Source of the DNA: Paramarasmius palmivorus
Taxonomy: Eukaryota > Basidiomycota > Agaricomycetes > Agaricales > Marasmiaceae
Direction of reading: 5' to 3'
Assembly: GCA_037176845.1 (NCBI GenBank)
Contig: JAYKXP010000005.1
Location: 930,001 to 994,000 of the forward strand
DNA: 64,000 nucleotides
Below the pieces are notes generated by a model that saw only the letters and a program-made list of their open reading frames with translations, did no database searches and had not been told where the DNA came from. How positions within the stretch are numbered: the first letter of the stretch is position 1; each line of letters opens with the position of its first letter. Shown here piece after piece: positions 45,281 through 57,972 of this stretch. The translations under genes and the position numbers were made by a program.

Positions 45281-46434
45281 ATTTTGCAGAGGTACTGCTG
45301 AGCTGGTCGAGACGAATGTGGACGTGGAAGGATTGTTTGGTTCCAATGCTGTACGTCAATATTTGTCTCAAGCAAACTCATCACTCTGTTCTTGGTGGCA
45401 GTTGCCAGCGAAATTCCATTTAACAACGACACAAAATTCATGTTTTTTCTGTATAATTAAAACTACATTGCAGCATTGGGAAGACTACGGAACGAGGGTA
45501 ATAGATAAAATCATTTCCTGAAGACGTAACAAAAGTCATGAGCAAGGTACCTCTAAAACGTGCACCCTCAGACCTGACATCTCCCAACAGCATAAACGAA
45601 CGACCCAGTCCAACACTCCAAACCGTCGCGGCGCCCTCTCCCATCCGCGCGCCCTCAACGGAATTTGTCCATATCTACAAATTCTGGAAGAGGTGGAAGA
45701 TGAAAGGACTACAAAATGGCAGAATTATATGATGAAATCCGGGAACCGATAGACGACGAGGAATGAAACATGAACCAGACAACGAGTGTGTGCGATCGAT
45801 AATAAATGAAAGGAAATGGGATGGATGATGATGGTGAGTGATGAAACGTAACCGTATCAAAGCACAGTTGGAAGAGACGAGTATACGAGAGGACGGTGAG
45901 CGTTTCATTGAAACAGGCACGGGCGCTGAGTGATGGAAAGTATACGTGACGAGAATATATAGGAAAAAGAGCAGCAAGTATCCCTCCCTCTCCGAGGATT
46001 AGGAAGTATACTGGCCTGAAATGAAAAAGCGTCCGTGATCGAGTGAAGTGGAGAGGCGAGCGCGAGCCAATTTATGATGTGTGCGTAAAATACCGGCGAG
46101 ACGTAACATTGCTGCATGATTGGTGATACGGCCGTCGACTGGCTTAAAAGTTGACTCGAAAAGAGCGAGGTATCATGAAGGTGTCGGAGATGATGGATAT
46201 GAGGGAAAAGAACTGCGGCCACGCCCCTTTGACGATCGCTAAACCTTGGCGTGCCCCTACCCAATCTCGACGTCCCCATGAACGCCCTGCCGGAAGTAAC
46301 CCGCACAGCGAAAGCATTCCAATGACCAACAACCTGGGCGATACACATATTCCCCTACCTTCCACCCCCACATCGCCCCAGAAACACCCCGGACGCGCGC
46401 AAAGCAAACAAAACGAGCCAATAATACAGGTCAT
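45281..46434. other. 1.15-kb intergenic: SEC21 promoter and casein kinase 3' region
   Basis: Frame 45538-45732 plus (MSKVPLKRAPSDLTSPNSIN) is 64 aa and lies antisense to the expected transcripts; no domain. Frame 46144-46434 minus overlaps the kinase 3' UTR. Nothing firm. Confidence 0.5.
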
Positions 46435-47715
46435 TTACCAAAGCTCAGCATCTCGTCCACGACCGCCACGCTGCTGTCCAACAGCACCAGGAGCAGCCTG
46501 CTGAGCCTGACGAGTGTGAGAGCGCAACCTAAAAATAAAGGTGATTAGTGACAATCCACAACAGAAAAGAATGGAGTCACTACCCAACCCTTACATTCTG
46601 TCACTGGGGCGTTGGTCATCCTCCTCCTGAACGACCTTGCGACGACCGGTAGCGGTCTTGCTCGAACCCTGGTCTTCCTGGGTTCGCTGGACGCTCCAGT
46701 CGAAGACGTAATCGTACTGGTAACCCTCGCGAACGAAGAGATCACGGAAGAGTTTACGAAGGTAGGAGTAGTCGGGCTTGTCGTCGAAGCGAAGGGCACG
46801 AGTATAGTTCAGGAATATACCAAACTCGTTGGGGAAACCTCGGCAGAGCAAGTCCGTGGGAGTGGTCATCTTCTTTTCCATGATACGGTCATACTTCTGC
46901 TTCTTGGTAGCAGCCTTCAGACCTTGCCATGGGAGCGCACCACGAAGGAAGTACATCAACACGTAGGCAAGAGACTCGAGGTCATCTCGGCGAGCCTGCT
47001 CGACACCAAGGTGAGTGTTGATTGAGGTGTACCGGGCGGTACCGGTCAAGTTCTTGTTTTCCCTGTACGGGATATGAAGGTGTGTTTTGGGGTCCCTGAA
47101 CTTTTTGGCGAGACCGAAATCGATGACATTCACTTGGTTACCACGTTTCCCAATGCCCATCAGGAAGTTGTCGGGTTTAATGTCACGATGGATGAAGTTG
47201 CGTGAGTGGATGTATTCGATGCGGGAAATCTGATATGACATGTCATGAGCGTCTATGTTCAATGCTGTGAAATGCGGACTTATGACTCACAAGCTGGTCG
47301 GCGAGAAGGAGAACGGTTTTCAAGCTGAACTTTCGGTTGCAAAAGTTGAAGAGATCCTCGAGGGAAGGTCCGAGAAGGTCCAAGACCATGGCATTGTAGT
47401 CGCACTCGGTGCCGAACCAACGCACGAAAGGAACACCAACACCACCGGCGAGGGTCTTATAGACCTTGGATTCATACTCGAGCTGGGGGTGTTTGGCTTT
47501 GACTGATTCGAGCTTGATGGCGACTTCCTCGCCAGAAATGATGTTGACACCCAGGTAAATGTCACCTGTAGAAATGAGACAGACCTCAGTCAGTGACAAT
47601 GTCATGCGGCTAGGAAGTTCCACTACGCACCGAAGGAGCCCGAACCGATCTTCTTTCCCAGTCTATACTTGCCACCGACTCGGAGGTCTAGTCTGTGAGA
47701 GGAACTGTCTGCCAT
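46435..47715 (-). CDS. HRR25: Casein kinase 1 (HRR25/cki1 family)
   Basis: Start at 47715: [20 protein letters not shown] then KKIGSGSFG (glycine loop), with the first intron right after SFG. Further exons read [20 protein letters not shown] (catalytic Lys), [40 protein letters not shown] (catalytic loop), [18 protein letters not shown] DFG motif, and the CK1-specific [20 protein letters not shown] and [18 protein letters not shown] block ([20 protein letters not shown]). All catalytic residues are present. The C-tail, spliced over the last intron near 46580, is short, basic and Gln/Gly-rich ([20 protein letters not shown]) ending DAELW. CK1 of this class acts in DNA repair, vesicle traffic and ribosome maturation. 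It is divergent from the chitin synthase gene 2 kb away. Confidence 0.94.
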
Positions 47716-49782
47716 CGACGAGAGTAAAGATGGGGAGTGATACAGTTACTAAGGAAAAGAAAGGGTAAGTATGGTAAGAGAAGAAAAGAGAAAAAGATGA
47801 ATTATGAAAGGGGGAAAACCAGTGTGTTTTTGTAGTGGTGCCATGCCGCCCAAACACGTAATCGTGCCACATACAGCTTGCAGCAAGCTGGCACCCAACC
47901 GTCCGCCTAACGCAGGATTCCATCACTCATCATCGGCGGGTTAGGTTCGAGGCAATGTGCTGGAGGCTGACACCCTGTTTAACGACTCCCTGGACCCAAC
48001 CCCGAGGAAACCGCAAGGTAACCATGAGGAGACCCTGCAAGGAGACCCGAAAACCGTCGAGGAAATGAAAGAATAAGAAAGGTACTCACAGGGTAGAGAA
48101 TTAAGAGAGGAGAGAAAGCAGAGAAATGAGGAAATACAAAGGGCCCGTAGCTGGAGAGAGTAGATGATGGTAGTGGAGAGCTGGAACAAGCCCACCGGTT
48201 GATGTTCGAGAAATTCAAACTCCGACCGCTGCTGAATCACAGCAAAAATTTTGCCTTCTCTCCTCTTTCCACTCCGAGTCGAGTTCTTGATTATCCTTAT
48301 AGGTCTCGAATCTTCTTGCATATATACTCAGATCCTCAGAAATTGCTCTCAAAGGTACCAAAGGTTTCTGGATTATTTTTTTTCTTCTTGTTGAGGTCCC
48401 TGACTGATGTCCATTTTTGGTCTCATTAGTTTCTCAAGTCACCGGCTATACAGCACACGGTCGAGTCATTGAGTGTTTCTGCTGCTGTATAAAATTCTAC
48501 TCGACTCTCTGATTTGAGCGCTCTCTCTTCTCTAGCTGATCCTCGTATCAGTATCAGTTTAACTAGTGCCAATGCAGTTCCCGCACCGCCTAACCGCAGT
48601 CTCATCTGAATCGACATCTTCGGATCCCTATCCATCAGTCTTCTCGACCAGCTGGGTTGCTGCATTCCCGACGTCTCTCGGACCTCAAGCATTCTTACTC
48701 CTGACATGAAGCTTGAAATCAGGACGATCAAGCTTCAGGACAAATTGTCTGCGGATCTTGAACGTTCGCTCGCGACTTCTAAAAAGCACAATAACTCTAG
48801 GCTCTGGAGATGAACGCCTGTCCGTCTTGTCTCCTACGGTCGCAGTTTGTGCGCTACATGTGCTAGATTATTTAGCATATCAGATGGGCTGTCATCCAAC
48901 GGGCTAGATGACGGCTGTGGGAGCACTCCACACGAACTACTCTATAAGATGGCTCTGCGGGCATGGGCAGTCTATACTCTGTCGTGACCCTCTCATATCC
49001 TGCGATGATATCGCTGCTACGAGCTGCGTCATTCGGATGGAATGCTCTACCGGTCTGCGGAGTCTTCTAGCTCGGGATGTGCAGCCCGAATTCTAGACGG
49101 GGTCGGGAACTATAAGCACAACTTTGTCATTCGGACGAGAGGCGAGTGAGTACCTCATCTAATATAATGCTGATTTTCTTCTTCCGAGTGTGATATCGGA
49201 CATACATATGTGCTCACTCCCCGCGTACCTGGACCAGGCATCCTTGGCTCACGGGCGGAGAGATGCTTAGGGGCCGAGCTCGAGTAAGTAGGTGCCGCAG
49301 CTTGGCTATTTCAAGGTGACTCTCCTAGCCGCTGGCAGCCTCTAGCTTGTACCCAATGTCGTCGAATCCGATTCTGCCACGAATAGTAGCCGACTAGCTG
49401 TTTTTAGCAGGTTATACTTAGCGCGCCCCTTCCATTCGAACTGCTTCTCCTTCAATCTGCCTTCGTCTTTCTTGATGCAGTGTAGAATCTCCATTTTAGT
49501 AGACGATTGCTATATATCATGATCTAATGCATTGGTTTTTCTTGATGCTTTAGCTGAAACAATACTTGCAGAGTGTGGAAATAAAATCTAGACACGTGGT
49601 TGATACAAGCGATCAACTGAACGAGTGAAATCTTTCGTCGCCGGACGGCATCAACTACACCTCTTCTTCCTTTGCTTCCATCTCCAATCATTCCGTAGGT
49701 CGTCCTGACCGTCCATTCCCTCTTTTTCCTCTAGGAAGCATAAGCAGACGTTGAACGCTACTTTACCCCCCAAACCCTCACC
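47716..49782. other. 2-kb divergent region between casein kinase 1 and chitin synthase
   Basis: The left part (47716-48300) is CT/GA-rich and likely holds spliced 5' UTR of the kinase. A TATAAAA is seen near 48488 on the plus strand with a short frame from ATG 48571 (MQFPHRLTAVSSESTSS). Further plus-strand frames up to 49100 are open but frame-shifting and unrecognised. The right part is the chitin synthase promoter. It might include a decayed or novel gene. Confidence 0.4.
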
Positions 49783-52700
49783 ATGGCTTACCGTCAACCA
49801 ATCCACGATCCTTACAACCAGTACAACCAAGGAAACTACAACAATAACTACGGCAACACTGGTGTTGCCCCAGATTATCCTCCAGTTCAACACAACGGCG
49901 GTCATGGATATAACGACTACGATGCGCATTCCAACTGGGACGGAAAATCAACCAAGTCTTACACCAGCACCCATGCTGGTTCCCAAGCACATCTCGTTCC
50001 CTACGAGATGAACGAAGTCCCCGCAGTTCCTGCAATGCCCTATGGCTCTGCATCAAACTACCCCCCTCAATCGCAAATGCAGAGACCGGGCCTCTACCAT
50101 CATCAGAGCAGTGCCGGCTACTCTGTCGCGCGTGACAAGATGCTCAAACGTCGTTCTGTGCGACAAGTCGAGCTTGTCAATGGCAACTTGGTCATCGATG
50201 TCCCAGTACCTTCCAGTATCATCCCTGGCGGAAAACAAGATTCGGAAGAAATGTCCAAGATGCGCTACACGGCGGCAACATGCGACCCAGACGATTTCAT
50301 GGCTTGCAGATATAGCCTTAGGCCGTATTTATGGGGTCGTCACACGGAACTCTTCATTGTCATGACCATGTATAACGAGGACGAGATTTTGTTTTGCAAA
50401 ACGATGAATGCGTAAGTTCGCTCTCCGCAGTATCCATCTATTTTTCCCCTGATCTAAACGCTTAATTTTCGCTGTCTTCAGGGTGATCAAGAACGTGGCA
50501 CATTTATGCAGCAGAAGTCGTTCAAAGATGTGGGGCCCCGAGGGATGGAAGAAGGTGGTCGTTTGTGTTGTGTCCGATGGTCGCAACAAAGTCAATAAAC
50601 GAACGCTCCAAGTCCTTAGCTTGGTAAGTCTATTCTCGCGAAAAAAAATTAAACTCCGTTCCATGCATATCTCTGATCTGTTACTACGTAGATGGGTTGC
50701 TATCAAGAAGGTGTTATGAAAGATGAGGTTGGCGGGAAGGATGTCACTGCCCATATCTTTGAGTAAGTATCTTTCTCCTTATCGTTGTTTCCCCAATCCC
50801 GTCCCGCATTGCTGATAAACATCTTTCAAAGATACACCTCCAACGTGATTGTTACCGAGACAGGAGAAGTCTCCCACGGTTCATGTCCGGTTCAGATTCT
50901 TTTCTGCCTCAAGGAGCAGAACAAGAAGAAACTCAACAGCCACCGATGGTTCTTCAATGCATTTGGACCGTTAATCAAGCCTAATGGTCCGTCTCTTCCC
51001 CGCATTCATATCCCCTGTCAGCCTGTTGATGTCTGCTTATAGTCTGTGTCCTTCTTGATGTTGGTACCAAGCCAACCGGCACATCTATCTATGAACTTTG
51101 GAAATGTTTTGACAAACATTCTAATGTCGGAGGTGCTTGCGGAGAGTAAGTCGTGGTGATGCTTCGATATGTGCAAGTTCTCACGGTTTAACAGGATTTG
51201 TGTGGATACTGGACGAGGATGTTCACTGCTTCTTGCCAGCCCACTTGCTGCTTCTCAGAACTTTGAGGTATGTGATAAGCATATTCACATCCTTGAGAAG
51301 TCGCCCACGCGTTTTATTTTTGCAGTATAAGATCTCCAACATTCTTGATAAGCCTCTCGAAGTGAGTCAATCACGTTCTTTAATGATAGCAATTCACATT
51401 AACATCCTGGACTTAGAGTGTCTTTGGATACATTTCCGTGCTTCCTGGTGCCTTTAGTGCTTATCGGTACAGAGCCCTCTTGAATGGCCCTGATGGAAAA
51501 GGACCCCTCAACTCCTATTTCAAAGGAGAAACCATGCACGGCGGTGGTGCCAACGGTGCGGGTCTGTTCGAGCGGAACATGTATCTCGCTGAAGATCGTA
51601 TTCTCTGCTTCGAGATCGTCACCAAGAAGAGAGAAGGCTGGGTGTATGTCATTCGGCCTCCTTGCGGTGTACTCCTTTCTCATACGTTCTTTACAGCTTG
51701 AAGTATGTCAAGAGCGCCAAGGCTGCTACAGATGTGCCTACGACGGTTCCCGAGTTCATTTCACAACGTCGTCGATGGCTGAACGGTTCAATGTTTGCGT
51801 CCGTACACGCTACCGTCTTTTTCTGGAAGATCTTTACCTCTGGACACAACATTATTCGTAAATTCATCCTTTTCGTGAGTATCTCATTTCCGCGTCTCGT
51901 GTACCTGATCTAATGTTTTGTACCAAAAGCTTGAATTCATTTACAATGCTATTCAACTCATTTTCTCCTGGACGTCACTCGCAAACTTTTACTTGGCTTT
52001 CTTCTTCGTCAGTGCTCTTTTGCCGCCGAATCTGCACGTTCTGACGTTATGTCTCTAGCTCGTTAGTTCCGCCACACAAGATCCCAAGACCGATGCCTTC
52101 AACTTCATGAGCCAAGGTGCTGGCAAAGCGGTCTTTGAAGTCTTCTTGAAGCTCTACATTGCCCTCCTCTTCGTCGTCCTGGTCTGTTCACTCGGTAATC
52201 GTCCTCAAGGTTCCAAATGGACGTACACTTTGGCTATCGTTCTCTTCGGACTGTGTAACGTCATTACAGTCTGGTGTGCGGGTTACACCGTGTATCTTGC
52301 TGTACCGCACTCCGTTGAAGGATGGTCGAATTTCCCTGAGTGAGTAATTCTCCGATTTTGGGTTATATGAAGGTACTGACTGGTACAAATTACCAGGCTC
52401 GTGGCAAAGAACAAAGCACTTCAGGATATTGTCATTTCGTTGGCTGCGACGTATGGCTTGTACTTCATCAGCTCGTTCATGCACTTCGAGCCCTGGCACA
52501 TGTTTACGAGTTTCCTCCAGTATATGTTCTTCCTGCCTTCATGTGAGTTCCGCTCTTGTTACTTTCCCGGGAAAGATCTGATCGTTTTCTTTACAGATGT
52601 CAACATTTTGAGTGCGCATAGCCATTCGTCGTTGAAAATCAAGTTGCTAACATTTCTCTTCCAGTGATGTACGCGATGTGTAACTTGCACGACGTTACAT

Positions 52701-53257
52701 GGGGTACCAAAGGAGACAACGGTTCTGCCAAAGACCTCGGAGGTGCCAAAAAGGTCAAAAGCGAAGGCGGCAAAGAAGTGATGGAAGTCGAACTCCCGAC
52801 CGCACGTGAAGATGTCGAGCAGCTGTGGCAAGCAGCACGTAGCTCTCTTCGTGTCAAGCCCGCCGAAGAGAAGGAACATCGTGATGCTGCAACCAAGCAA
52901 GCTGATCACGACAGAAATAGCCGAACAAACGTCGTCTTGGCATGGGTTGGCACCAACATGTGAGTTGTCTCGCATCCGTCGGTGATTGTTGTTTCGTCTT
53001 GCTGATTGCATCATGACTAGGGCAATGATTCTTGTGTTCACGTCGACTGCTTTCACGGATTGGGTTGCTAAGCATGTGGATACTGACCAAGATGCGGTGT
53101 TCAATCCGTACTTGTCGTTCCTGTTTATTGCATTGTGAGTTTCAGTGGTGTTATTTTGGATGATCAATGTTGATGGTGTTTTGACAGAGCTGGACTTTCT
53201 GCTATACGGTTTACAGGATCGTTCCTATACCTCGTCTTCAGATTATTCGGCTTCTAG
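49783..53257 (+). CDS. Chitin synthase, division 1 (class III-like)
   Basis: Starts [20 protein letters not shown] with an Asn/Tyr/Gln-rich disordered N-terminus of about 110 residues. The chitin synthase N-domain and catalytic domain follow: [80 protein letters not shown] (donor-saccharide site), [28 protein letters not shown] (EDR, about 51590) and [20 protein letters not shown] (QRRRW, 51765-51779). Seven or more hydrophobic helices come after (for example [34 protein letters not shown]), ending LVFRLFGF at 53257. It polymerises UDP-GlcNAc into chitin at the plasma membrane. All catalytic motifs are intact. Many short introns split the gene. Class III rather than I/II is suggested by the [12 protein letters not shown] wording and is an inference. 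Confidence 0.93.
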
Positions 53258-54252
53258 ACTATGTGCTGGAACACTGGTCTTTTGGCTGGGTATGTACGAG
53301 GGATGCTTTCGATATCGATGCTGTTATGACTTGGAAGGATGGAAGGAAGATCGGATTCGGATGGAGTACCCCCTACCTATTCTTTCATTTGGGTGCAATT
53401 ATCTTTTTCCTTTCCTATTCTACATGGACTAGAAGGGATACTGCTCCCTGCCGCCACCGTTTTAGTCGTTTCGGATTCCTGTGTATTGTTATACCTCCTA
53501 CTCGCCATCGTACGTACTAGTTTTCTAGTTGCTTCGCGTTTTCGTATACCTACAAGAAGTTTTGAATTCTGAAAGATGTGTACTCTTTATCTACCCTTAT
53601 TTTATTTCTATTGGCGCCCTATCTGCAATTTGACTGCCTGAATTTTCGCAATGTGGAGTGAGAACAGGGGCGAAGCGCTGACTTGGCTAGGGGTTTGGAG
53701 AGTTTTGCGTTGCCATGCTCTTCAGAAGTCTTCCCGACTTGCAGATCTCCCAGTTGTTTTATGTTCTTTGACTGTTTCACTAAACATATGAATCGTAGAA
53801 ACGAACATCTAGATACAGCAGTTACCTTGTACTTGCTTGGCAAATAGTCGCGCTGGCAAATTTTCGCAGACGCCGTGTGAGCGACCTTCCAAAAATGGGC
53901 TGTCAAAATGAATGTTGGGTCTGTTATCCGCCCCGAAATGTTGTATGTTGACTGACTGCTTGGCTCGGACTCTGTAGCTGGCTCTCTCTCCCATGCAGGT
54001 TTCGTTCTAATTCTCTCTATATTCTCTTCGTTACGCTCTGTTATATCTGCGACGCTTTCGGAACCTAAGAATCTCACGAAATTTGTTGGAAAGATTTGGT
54101 TCATTTGGTATGTTTGCACCCTTCATTCACAAGTTTTCACGGAACTGAACTTGATATGTCGAATTTCTAGTATATTGAAGTAAAGGACTCTATCAGGAGC
54201 ATAATTTACAACTGCTCTCGTCATTTCACGCGTTAACGTTCCCCACGAGATC
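53258..54252. other. Intergenic region
   Basis: Chitin synthase 3' UTR and promoter of the next gene. The 166-aa antisense frame 53619-54119 has no recognisable domain. Confidence 0.55.
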
Positions 54253-57200
54253 ATGTCCAACAATGAACCAGCGCCCGCAGAAACGCCTCGTTCGTCCCAG
54301 TCACAGTCTTCCCCAGTACTAGCACCGTCATGGGCTCCCCCAAAAGCACCATTACCACCTCACCGCTTGGCCAAGTTAGCCAATGCTCTCGGTGTTCCAA
54401 CTCCAGTTCATCATTACCCCAGCCAACCTTCACCTTCTGCTACCCTGTCTCCTACAAGTCTTCTGCCACCTGAACAATTCAGGCGGTCTCCAAGCCCCTC
54501 ACCTTCGGTCATGAGCTTCAACGCTTATGCACCACCCACATCCAAATTCCTGCTTCATGTCATACCCCCTTTATCCATACCTCACGATTCCAAGAACACG
54601 GCAAGGTCTGCGTTAACACCACCACCATCCTCAGCATCTGGGTATCATACTCAGTTTAGACGGGGCACGCTTGTTCCGGTATATCCTACACTGCAAGCCC
54701 AGTTATGGGCTATAGCCAGGGAATACGCATTGCCAAGTACAACGGGCATCGTCTTGTACCTTGTCTCAAATCCTCATAGTCCACAGGCCACGCCTATCTC
54801 TGAAGAAGAACCAACCGACGAGCCAGGTCCTCGTCTTTCGGAAGAAGTTTGGAAGCATTTGTGGATAAGAGTATGGAAGGCAGAACAACGGGATGAAAGC
54901 TTTTCGCGTTCATCATCTCCAGGGCTAATCGGTTTGGGTTTGGGTAAAGCGGCTCATTCTACGCCTCATCTACCCCAGACTCCCAGTAGTGCAACTCCCT
55001 TGCGACAGCTCATTTCGCGGAGTAATAGCGCCAATACGGATCCCATCGGTGCCCCGTATCCCTCACCTTCTACCCCATCTTCGACATCAGAGACACCGTT
55101 AACTACGAAATCCCCTCCAGAATCTTCTTCGTCACATTCTATGGCATCGGGTACCGAGACACCCGACACATCAGTTCCATCTGACGCCGAGTCCATGCGA
55201 GCAAACTCACTCGACTTGCCTGGGCTAAACTCCCAATCCATTATACCCATTCTAGCCAAGGTGGAGTTTGATATCGATCGTAGTAGAGCAGCATGGTTCA
55301 AGCCTTGGTTGCGGAGTAGAAAGATGAACCATAACAAACGGAAACAGGCTAACGCTGGAACTGACTCGGATGGCAGAGCTGCCCCCATCAAGCTAAGATT
55401 GACCAAAAGAGCACAGACTTCTAGCCCGACATCGATGTTTGACCAGAATGGAGAAGGTTACGAGCAACTAACCGACGACGACGACGATATGGATTCGAGT
55501 TATGACGACGACGAAACTGCTCGGGTAGCTTCCACAGGCAAGGACCCCCTTGCTGATATCTTTGGAAGTGACGCTGATACCTGGGCAGATATGCGCGACA
55601 GCAGTCAAGTCAAACGAAAGCTCAAGAATCCGAACGCAATTCACCTAGCATTAACAGGAGCAGAGCTGGATTCCTTGCCAGATTCAGAAGACGAGGATGG
55701 TGAGGAAGGAGCAATGGACGATATCGACGAAGTTAATCAGTTGTTAGGTCAAACTTCGCAACTGAACCGCAAAAATGTGCCGCCGCCACTTTTCTTGCAC
55801 GCCGTCGGATCGCCTGGTCATGAACTCGATATCCCAAGTCCTCAACTCAGTTCGGGAAGCGGTAATGGTACCACGAATCTCCCTTATCTTAAGGGATCGC
55901 CGGACGCTGAGACAAATTCTGAATTAGAGGACCTTAGCGATGAAGGATATGCACCGAGAAGCGCAGCAGAAGAGAAGCGGGTTGGAGCTGTTTTCGATAG
56001 CTTGGACCTTGGTTTGAACGTAAGTGACCATATCAAGGCTTATATCTTTAAGTTTGGCTCACTGGATTGAATGTAGTTTGACGACCGTCGCCACAGTCAA
56101 CTTCTCTTCAAGCAACAGTTGGACGAGCTGGAGAAGGTACGTAGTTTTGTGGCAGAAACATATTTGTCTGACAGAGCAATGTCAGAAAATGGTACAGCTT
56201 TCACCCCGGGCGCTCAAGATCGACCTCGAAGACGTACAGAATCAGAGTTTTTCGTCATCAGATGGTCATCTCGATATACCTGCTGGAGCTATACGCAATC
56301 GCGACGTACTTCCTGCCAGCCCAATAAACGGCAGCTTTGACACGACGCCACGACTACGTGTCAATGGTGTCTCTGCTTCAGGCTCACGGCCTTCGAGTAC
56401 CACGAGATTTTCTCAGGCAGAGTCAGAGTCGGACCAAATCATTCCGTTGTCGCCTGACCCATTTGGAAGATATCCCTCATCTCCTCCTGATACGATAACC
56501 GTGCATAGCTCCAAAAGAAACTCAAATAACTATTGGGACTCGGTTCCGGTTGGTATACCGACAGAGAGCCTTAGACGGCAAAGGGAGTCACTTAAGCAAG
56601 ACGAGGCAGCACGGGATCTGGCATCATCGAGGTCGAGTAGGTTTTCGGCGGATTCGGTCAAGGATGAGGTTGAGGTCGTGGCGAAGGGCAAGGGTGGTGT
56701 TGTTTCTATGAAAAGCATCAAAAGACTATGGAGAAGGAGCGACAAGTCTTCGAAAGGACCCAGCTTATCCCCGCCACCACCTACCCCTACGACACCAGCA
56801 CCGGCATCGGGACCATCGAAAACTTCTTTATCAGCACAACAGGCAGCGTCAAAATCAAGCTTGGACCTACCGATGCCATCACCTGTGGCTTCTACATTTG
56901 GACGAACGTCCCCAAATCCACCAGTACGTCCTGAACGGCCTTCTCGCGAAGAGATGGACATTCCTGATATTCCAGACCAACTTGCAATCCCGCTCCAACC
57001 AGCATCAGGGCGGCCAGCTCCCATCCCAATAATGGCAGCCCAGGCGATGCACGGGAAGAGAAGTGAAGTTGACCTTCACTTTGACCAAGAATCACCTTAT
57101 CCGACCGCGAGACGGAAGGCTCCATCACGACCAGTTTCACCCGCCTTCACTGATATGCCACCGCCCCCAGTACCACCCCATGCGAACGAAAGCCAACGGA

Positions 57201-57679
57201 CGAGTATTAGAAAGTCGATTCTCAAGTGGAAGTCTGCTGCTACCGCCAATTCAGCGCAGAATGGTGCTCCCAATGGGAACAGTACTCCAGGACGTCCCAG
57301 TACAGATCGAACAAGCTCGGATAATGCTGGTGGTCGACAAAGACGACCTAGTGTTAGCACAGGGTCTATAAGGACATCCGCCATGTCACCGGATATTCCA
57401 CCCAGCCCTCGCATACCCGAGCAATTCTTAAACTCGCATCATTTGAGGAGCGGCTCGCAGATCACAGCGTCTTCCGTTGACACCAAGGTCGACTCACTTC
57501 AATCTTCCCCGCCGAGAGCCAAATCGTCGTTGACGACTAGGTCATCGTCGCCACCTGGATCTTCAAAAGATTCTGATGGTACCCGACCGAGTCTGGACGA
57601 CTCACAATTCGAGATTATTTCGCCGAAGAGTATCGGTGGTTCCTTAACGTATCCTTATAATAACATAGACGGTCAATAG
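54253..57679 (+). CDS. Large Ser/Pro-rich fungal protein of unknown function
   Basis: Exons 54253-56019, 56077-56136 and 56186-57679 join cleanly to 1106 aa. The N-terminal 90 residues are Ser/Pro-rich. A compact conserved-looking module follows: SKFLLHVIPPLSIPHD, GYHTQFRRGTLVPVYPTLQA, QLWAIAREYALPSTTGIVLY, LVSNPHSPQ and EEVWKHLWIRVWKAEQ. Another structured patch is ILAKVEFDIDRSRAAWFKPW. The rest is acidic (DDDDDMDSSYDDDE), with a short coiled coil encoded by exon 2 (RRHSQLLFKQQLDELEK), then a long basic Ser-rich region with several PPPP and RPxxP-type SH3-like motifs (for example DMPPPPVPPHANES). I know proteins with this layout from other Dikarya but no function. Probably cytoplasmic and phosphorylated. 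Confidence 0.8.
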
Positions 57680-57972
57680 CATGGGATGAAGTAATGGTGT
57701 TTGCATGCAAGTATCTATATTTTCCGCATAGTTTGCTTTACTTGTTTCGTTATCCTTTCTTGCATTTACTTCGTTGTTACCCTGTTCTTTTGTAGTTCAT
57801 AATACGTTGCTTTGGGTGAGGAACACGAATTCTCGCGTCGTAAGTATGTGAATGCAGATCACGAGCAAGGGACAAAATCAGTGATGTCGGTGGAGTGGTC
57901 GCGACCGGTGTCATTATCAGCTGCAAAATCTTTCATTGAACAGCATTCTCAACTTCAACTTGAACCATAATC

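Noticed and set aside
45538..45732. 64-aa plus-strand frame starting MSKVPLKRAPSD
   Set aside because: Has a proper ATG but lies antisense between two minus-strand genes and shows no domain; no splice extension found.
53619..54119. 166-aa minus-strand frame between chitin synthase and the next gene
   Set aside because: No domain, no splice partners, and lies in an expected 3' UTR/promoter.
56530..57024. 164-aa minus-strand frame
   Set aside because: Antisense to the third exon of the large Ser/Pro-rich gene; low complexity mirror.
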